Source: Planctomycetota bacterium (lineage in GTDB: Bacteria > Planctomycetota > MHYJ01 > WSZJ01 > JACPWG01). From it: a stretch of DNA of 62,529 nt. Made by a program: the position numbers and the translations under genes. Position 1 is the first letter of the stretch; each line of letters opens with the position of its first letter. The stretch lies in the NCBI GenBank assembly GCA_016197205.1, contig JACPWG010000161.1, positions 1-62,529 on the forward strand, read 5' to 3'. Positions 58,936 through 62,529 of the stretch are shown here, in pieces. Below the pieces are notes generated by a model. The model saw nothing but the letters and a program-made list of their open reading frames with translations. It made no database searches and was not told where the DNA came from.

Positions 58936-61698
58936 CTACCGGCACCCCGGACAGGGGAGTTCGCCGGCGCCGCGGCAGCTCGGACAGCTCTCGACTCTCG
59001 CCCCCTTCCCCGCGCAGAGGGTGCAGTCCGTCTTTCCCTTCTTGCACTGGTCGCAGGACGAGTAGCCCAGTCCCTTGCAAATCGAGCACACTCGGGCCTC
59101 GACCGCCTCCCCGGCCGTAGTGACCGTGTCGCTCTTTCCATCCCCTCGGCAGCCCCTGCACGGGACGCGCCATTTACCGCTGCATTTGGTGCAGGGCGTC
59201 GCCCCCCCGAGGCACGCGACGCAGTCCGTGGTGACGGTCTTCTTGCCACGGCACGGGAGACACTCGCGAACGCCACGCCCGTTGCACAGCGAGCAGCTCG
59301 CCGTCGGCGCCGGATTCGTGCTCCTCGAATACCCGGCGCCCTGGCAAGCAGGGCAGGGCCGGGTAACCCGCCCGCTCCCGTCGCAAACGGGATCGAGTGC
59401 CTGCGTCTTCCCCTCGCCCCAGGGGCACCGAACCCCGCCGGTGGCGTCGCAGATCAGGCAGCGTCGGGTCTTCGCCCCGATCCCGCCCCGACGCAGCACC
59501 CCCTTGCCGTCGCAGTAATAGCAGGGGCTGATCGGGCTGCCGCCGCACAGCGGACACGCGACCCGCCCGCCGCCGTTGCAGCCGGTGCACGCGGAGGTCA
59601 CGATGCCCTTCCCGCCGCATTCCGAGCACCGAGGGAGGCTCCCGGCGACCTGCGCCGGCACAGGGACGGAAGGAGCTCTCGCCGCGGGGGACCCCTCGGT
59701 CACCGGCAACGCGGGCGCTTGACCCAAAAGCTCCTCGGCCTTGCCAAGCAGCGCCAAGCCGTCCGGGTCCACTTGCCGGACCACGCCCTCGGCATCGAGC
59801 AGAAAAGTCATCGGCGTCTGCCGGATGCCGAACTGCACGGCCAACTCATTCGTGACGCCCTTGGGCTCCTGGTACTGAGGCCATTTCATCCGCTGCTTCA
59901 TCAGGAGCTGAAGTACGGGCTCGCGCTCCGCGTCCAGGTTCACGCCGAGGAGGACCAGCCCGCGGTCCAGCAGCGGCTGTGCTGCCTGGACGAAGGCCGG
60001 CAGGCCGGCGACGGTCTCGGCGTTGTGCATCGACCAGAACTGGAGAAGGACCACGCGCCCCCGGTTTTCCCGCAGGCTGAGCGTCCGATTCATCAGGCCC
60101 TTGACCTTGAAGTCGGGGGCGAACTGACCGACGATCGGTGTCACGCCCGGCGGCGGCGCCTCGCGCGGAGGGACGGCGGCGGGCCGCCGCGCCAGCCGGA
60201 CTTGCAGCTCGTCCCTGCGCTTTCGCAGCCGCGCGGCCTGGGGCGAGTCCGCGAATTCCGCGGGGAGGGCGTCGCATTTCGAGAGCGCCGCCTCCAACCG
60301 GCCGCCCGACTCGAGCGCCGCGACCTCCCGGAGGATGCGATCGCAGGCCTCGGTAGCGGCGGTCTCCCGAGCGCTCGCCTGCGCGCGCGTCCGCTCCGCC
60401 GCCACTTCCTCCAGGAGCTGCGGCAGCGCCGCGTCGACCTTCGCGACGCCCCAGGACCGGGCCGACTCGAAGAGTGCGCCGGCTTCGTCGAATTTCCGCG
60501 CGCGGCACAGTCCGAGGGCCTGGGCCCGAAGCTCCTGCAATGCCTCCAGGCCCTCGTCCTCGATCCGGGCCGTCATGCGCTCGCGGTCCGCGCCCAGGTC
60601 CCCTTCGATGTCGAGGTCGGCCGGAAACTCCCCGAGCCGGGTGCGTGCGTCCGCGAACCGGCGATCGCGCAGGAGGGACAGCAGGTCGACCTCGACCGCC
60701 GCCACCCGTCGTCGGACCTCGGCGCGTCGCGTGCGCGTGGCGAGGCTGCGCGCGCGCGCGGCGAACGGCGAGTCCCCGACGCGCTGCGCGAAAGAGTCGC
60801 ACGCGGCCAGGAAGGACGGCAGGTCGCTCCCCACGGCGCCCGCGGAACGCTCCAGCGCTCCGTACTGCGTCGCGAGCGCCGCTTCGGCGGCTTCCCGCGC
60901 GGCGCGTTCGCGATCCTCCAGAGCCTTGCCGTGCCAGAGCGTGAACCCGATGCCGAGCAGGACCACCAGCACGAGACCGCCGCCCGCCGCCCAGACCCGG
61001 CTGGGCCGCTCGAGCCCTTGCGGCGCCATCGGAGGATGCGCGACGGCGGCGGCGTGCGCAGGCGAAGGCCGGGACGGACCGCTCACGCTTGCCGGCCGGG
61101 CCGCCTCCGCGGAAGGCGCGGGCGCGCCGGGCCGAAGCACGACCGTGCCCGAGGCGTCCACGCGCGAAGCATCGTTCGCCCTCGCGAGCGGGACCTTGCA
61201 CTTCGGGCAGAGCACCGTCCCCGGCTCCGGCCCGCCCGGGACGTTGTAGCGCGCGCCGCACCGGGGACACGCGTAGAGCGCCTTGCCTTGCCGCGCGAGC
61301 AGGTCCACGACCTGCGCCTGCGTGAGCAGCTTGCGCTCCACGAGGATCTCGCCCAGGCGCCGCGGGCGGCCCGCCGCCTCGTCCAGGCCCTGCTGTCGAA
61401 TGGCGGCATGGACCTGCTCTTGGGTCAGCCATCCCCGGCGGACCGCCTCCGCCCCCAACAGGGACTCTTGCCGCCGCAGGGGCGAATCGCTCGAAGGCGC
61501 CGCGAGGTTCGCCGCCTGCCGCCGGAGGAGCTCCTCCAACTGCTCCTGCGTGACGAAGCCGCGTTCGAGGAGGAGCTGCCCCAGGGGCTTCGCGACGCCG
61601 CTTTCCTGCTCGCGAAGCAGGCGCGCGAGCTGGGAGGCGGTCACGAGTCCGGTCTGGACCGCCAGCTTGCCGAGCAGGATGTCCCCCGAGTCGCTCAT
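58936..61698 (-). CDS. GspE-N-like / zinc-ribbon / thioredoxin-like / DnaJ-type zinc-finger mosaic protein
   Basis: A 920-residue membrane protein with an unusual series of modules. Three GspE/MshE N-terminal-type repeats (about 6-140, ILLGKLAVQTGLVTASQLARLL and PLGQLLLERGFVTQEQLEELL) are followed by a CxxC zinc ribbon (C144, C147, C164, C167). A transmembrane segment (about 238-255) and a coiled-coil/TPR-like region (260-530) come next. A thioredoxin-like domain (about 545-690) reads VVLLQFWSMHNAETV where CxxC should be, so it is not redox-active. The tail (about 705-920) holds a dozen CxxCxGxG-like zinc fingers as in DnaJ. ATG at 61698 has GGGGGAG 8 nt upstream. Pathway unknown; the N-terminal repeats suggest contact with a secretion or pilus ATPase system. 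Confidence 0.85.
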   Translation of the reverse strand: MSDSGDILLGKLAVQTGLVTASQLARLLREQESGVAKPLGQLLLERGFVTQEQLEELLRRQAANLAAPSSDSPLRRQESLLGAEAVRRGWLTQEQVHAAIRQQGLDEAAGRPRRLGEILVERKLLTQAQVVDLLARQGKALYACPRCGARYNVPGGPEPGTVLCPKCKVPLARANDASRVDASGTVVLRPGAPAPSAEAARPASVSGPSRPSPAHAAAVAHPPMAPQGLERPSRVWAAGGGLVLVVLLGIGFTLWHGKALEDRERAAREAAEAALATQYGALERSAGAVGSDLPSFLAACDSFAQRVGDSPFAARARSLATRTRRAEVRRRVAAVEVDLLSLLRDRRFADARTRLGEFPADLDIEGDLGADRERMTARIEDEGLEALQELRAQALGLCRARKFDEAGALFESARSWGVAKVDAALPQLLEEVAAERTRAQASARETAATEACDRILREVAALESGGRLEAALSKCDALPAEFADSPQAARLRKRRDELQVRLARRPAAVPPREAPPPGVTPIVGQFAPDFKVKGLMNRTLSLRENRGRVVLLQFWSMHNAETVAGLPAFVQAAQPLLDRGLVLLGVNLDAEREPVLQLLMKQRMKWPQYQEPKGVTNELAVQFGIRQTPMTFLLDAEGVVRQVDPDGLALLGKAEELLGQAPALPVTEGSPAARAPSVPVPAQVAGSLPRCSECGGKGIVTSACTGCNGGGRVACPLCGGSPISPCYYCDGKGVLRRGGIGAKTRRCLICDATGGVRCPWGEGKTQALDPVCDGSGRVTRPCPACQGAGYSRSTNPAPTASCSLCNGRGVRECLPCRGKKTVTTDCVACLGGATPCTKCSGKWRVPCRGCRGDGKSDTVTTAGEAVEARVCSICKGLGYSSCDQCKKGKTDCTLCAGKGARVESCPSCRGAGELPCPGCR

Positions 61699-61946
61699 CG
61701 CAGGAGCTCCCCCAACAGTGCCATTCCGCCCCCGTGCGCCTCGGTGCATTTGCGCATCCGGGAGGAGATGCCTCACGCGCAGAGCCGCAACCAGAGTCGA
61801 ACACGGACGCCACGCCCGCGCACCCCTCACCCCGGCCCTCTCCCTTGCAAGGGGAGCGGGGACCGTTTCCCTCACTTCACGCGCACGCTCCCTCCCCACG
61901 CAGCGGTCGCGCCGGTTCCTCGTCGATGGGTCGCCGGTCCCGGTGC

Positions 61947-62249
61947 TCACGCCGGCTCGTACGTGAACGTGAGCGGATATTTCGCGGTCCGCGCAAGGGA
62001 GTGGGCGCGGTCCACGAGGAACTCGGCGCGCTCCAGCGGCACGACCTCGACGAGGGCCACGCCCGTCGTGTGGGCCTCGAGCATGATCCGTGCGGCGTCC
62101 GGGATCGACTTCCCGAAAATGCGACGCAGGACGTTCACGACGAAGTCCATCGGCGTAACGTCGTCGTTGTGGATCAGGACGCGGTAGAGCGGCGCGAACT
62201 GAGTCTTTTTTTCGTCGCGGACCTTGGTTCGCGGCGCGGGCTGAGGCAC
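61947..62249 (-). CDS. clpS: ATP-dependent Clp protease adaptor ClpS
   Basis: ClpS delivers N-degron substrates to ClpAP/ClpCP. The 100-residue product has YRVLIHNDDVTPMDFVVNVL (the Asn-Asp-Asp substrate-pocket loop), AHTTGVALVEVVPLERAEF and the C-terminal KYPLTFTYEPA, all typical. GTG at 62249 is chosen: it gives the standard length, a short unstructured N-terminus and a GGAG site at about 8 nt. A long upstream in-frame extension would be translated from a dispersed palindrome. No clpA is next to it within the window. Confidence 0.93.
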   Translation of the reverse strand: MPQPAPRTKVRDEKKTQFAPLYRVLIHNDDVTPMDFVVNVLRRIFGKSIPDAARIMLEAHTTGVALVEVVPLERAEFLVDRAHSLARTAKYPLTFTYEPA

Positions 62250-62357
62250 GGCTGGCTCTCCGGCATGGGCGCCATCGCGTTGGCTAAGCGTCCGCGCAAA
62301 AATAACTGCGCAGATTCGGACCTCGAGGCTCCTGGGGGCGCGGCCCTCTGGGCCTCG

Positions 62358-62392
62358 CCGCGCGGGCCGGCGGCCCGCGCCCCCAGGCATCG
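62358..62392. repeat. Dispersed GC palindrome, copy 2
   Basis: Near-identical to 10452-10485: CGCGGGCCGGCGGCCCGCG followed by CCCCCAGGCATCG, here upstream of clpS. Confidence 0.6.
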
Positions 62393-62431
62393 GTCGATCC
62401 ACGGAAATGTAAAGTAATTCTTGCGCGGGCG

Positions 62432-62529
62432 CTAAGTACCGCTCCACGGAAGTCGGTGACCAATAGCCGAAGGCAAGTTCGGCCGCCCGCGAGGCGCGCG
62501 AGCGAGGCGTAGTAACGGAGAACTACGTC
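62432..62529. repeat. Palindromic repeat element, copy C (cut by the window edge)
   Basis: From CTAAGTACCGCTCCACGG onward this matches the left half of copies A and B nearly base for base through GCGTAGTAACGGAGAACTACG; the right half lies beyond the window. The outermost CTAAG is shared with copy B (19476-19480), and copy A ends with CTAAG at 6576-6580, so it may be part of the element or of its insertion site. Confidence 0.75.

Overview
This is a GC-rich bacterial chromosome segment with about 33 supportable protein genes, one of them nonsense-mutated, and one tRNA. The overall picture suggests a Planctomycetota-like bacterium. That is inference from the family mix: an H-x9-DG (DUF1559-like) pseudopilin, a Ser/Thr kinase fused to a formylglycine-generating-enzyme (FGE) domain, VIT-VWA and solute-binding-VWA proteins, a bacterial alpha-2-macroglobulin, a giant RHS protein, a polycysteine membrane protein and many small AT-rich or palindromic dispersed repeats. 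No marker gene is present to fix the taxonomy. GC bias leaves very long antisense open frames over most genes. They were rejected because the opposite strand carries recognisable families.

Layout. 1-10.3 kb, minus strand: alpha-2-macroglobulin (runs off the left edge), HIT hydrolase, LysM/degenerate-LytM lipoprotein, tRNA-Gly(CCC) with a near-consensus promoter, an SRPBCC membrane protein, a polycysteine membrane protein and a metallophosphoesterase. 10.5-19.3 kb, minus strand: a complex I cluster in the order nuoA-C-H-J-K-L-M-N behind a good sigma-70 promoter. nuoB, D, E, F, G and I are absent. 19.3-24 kb: a repeat-rich spacer, gamma-glutamyltransferase, a 4 x 32-bp tandem repeat and a gluzincin peptidase with TPRs. 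24-30.8 kb: an RHS polymorphic-toxin-like locus. A fibronectin-like N-terminal half and the RHS half share one reading frame split by a single in-frame TGA. A lower-GC C-terminal tip is followed by a small membrane protein that could be its immunity partner. 31.4-43.5 kb: VIT-VWA protein, AAA ATPase, kinase-FGE fusion (divergent promoters), then a two-gene operon of a second AAA ATPase and a STAND-TPR ATPase. 43.7-46 kb: GNAT and DUF4058 proteins.

The strongest novelty is at 45.8-47.7 kb. Two adjacent minus-strand genes each contain one in-frame TGA with an excellent Shine-Dalgarno start upstream and clean coding on both sides. The upstream gene is a prepilin-like H-x9-DG protein. Its TGA is followed, after exactly 11 nt, by a 17-nt bulged hairpin closely resembling the minimal fdhF SECIS of E. 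coli. The downstream gene is a secreted thioredoxin-fold/HEAT-repeat protein whose TGA sits at the first position of the CxxC motif (U-P-S-C), followed by a SECIS-like hairpin. I read these as a selenoprotein operon, divergent from a large Flp/class-IVb-pilin-like gene that ends in a textbook Rho-independent terminator.

50-62.5 kb: an amber-inactivated DUF4258 gene with a small partner, a possible uracil-DNA-glycosylase-like protein, a translationally coupled operon (solute-binding-VWA, coiled-coil membrane protein, PafA-type phosphatase), a Rho factor lacking its cold-shock RNA-binding domain, a DUF4442 hotdog protein, a 920-residue zinc-finger/thioredoxin-like mosaic and ClpS. A 166-170 bp palindromic element with terminal inverted repeats occurs at 6.4 kb, 19.5 kb and the right edge.
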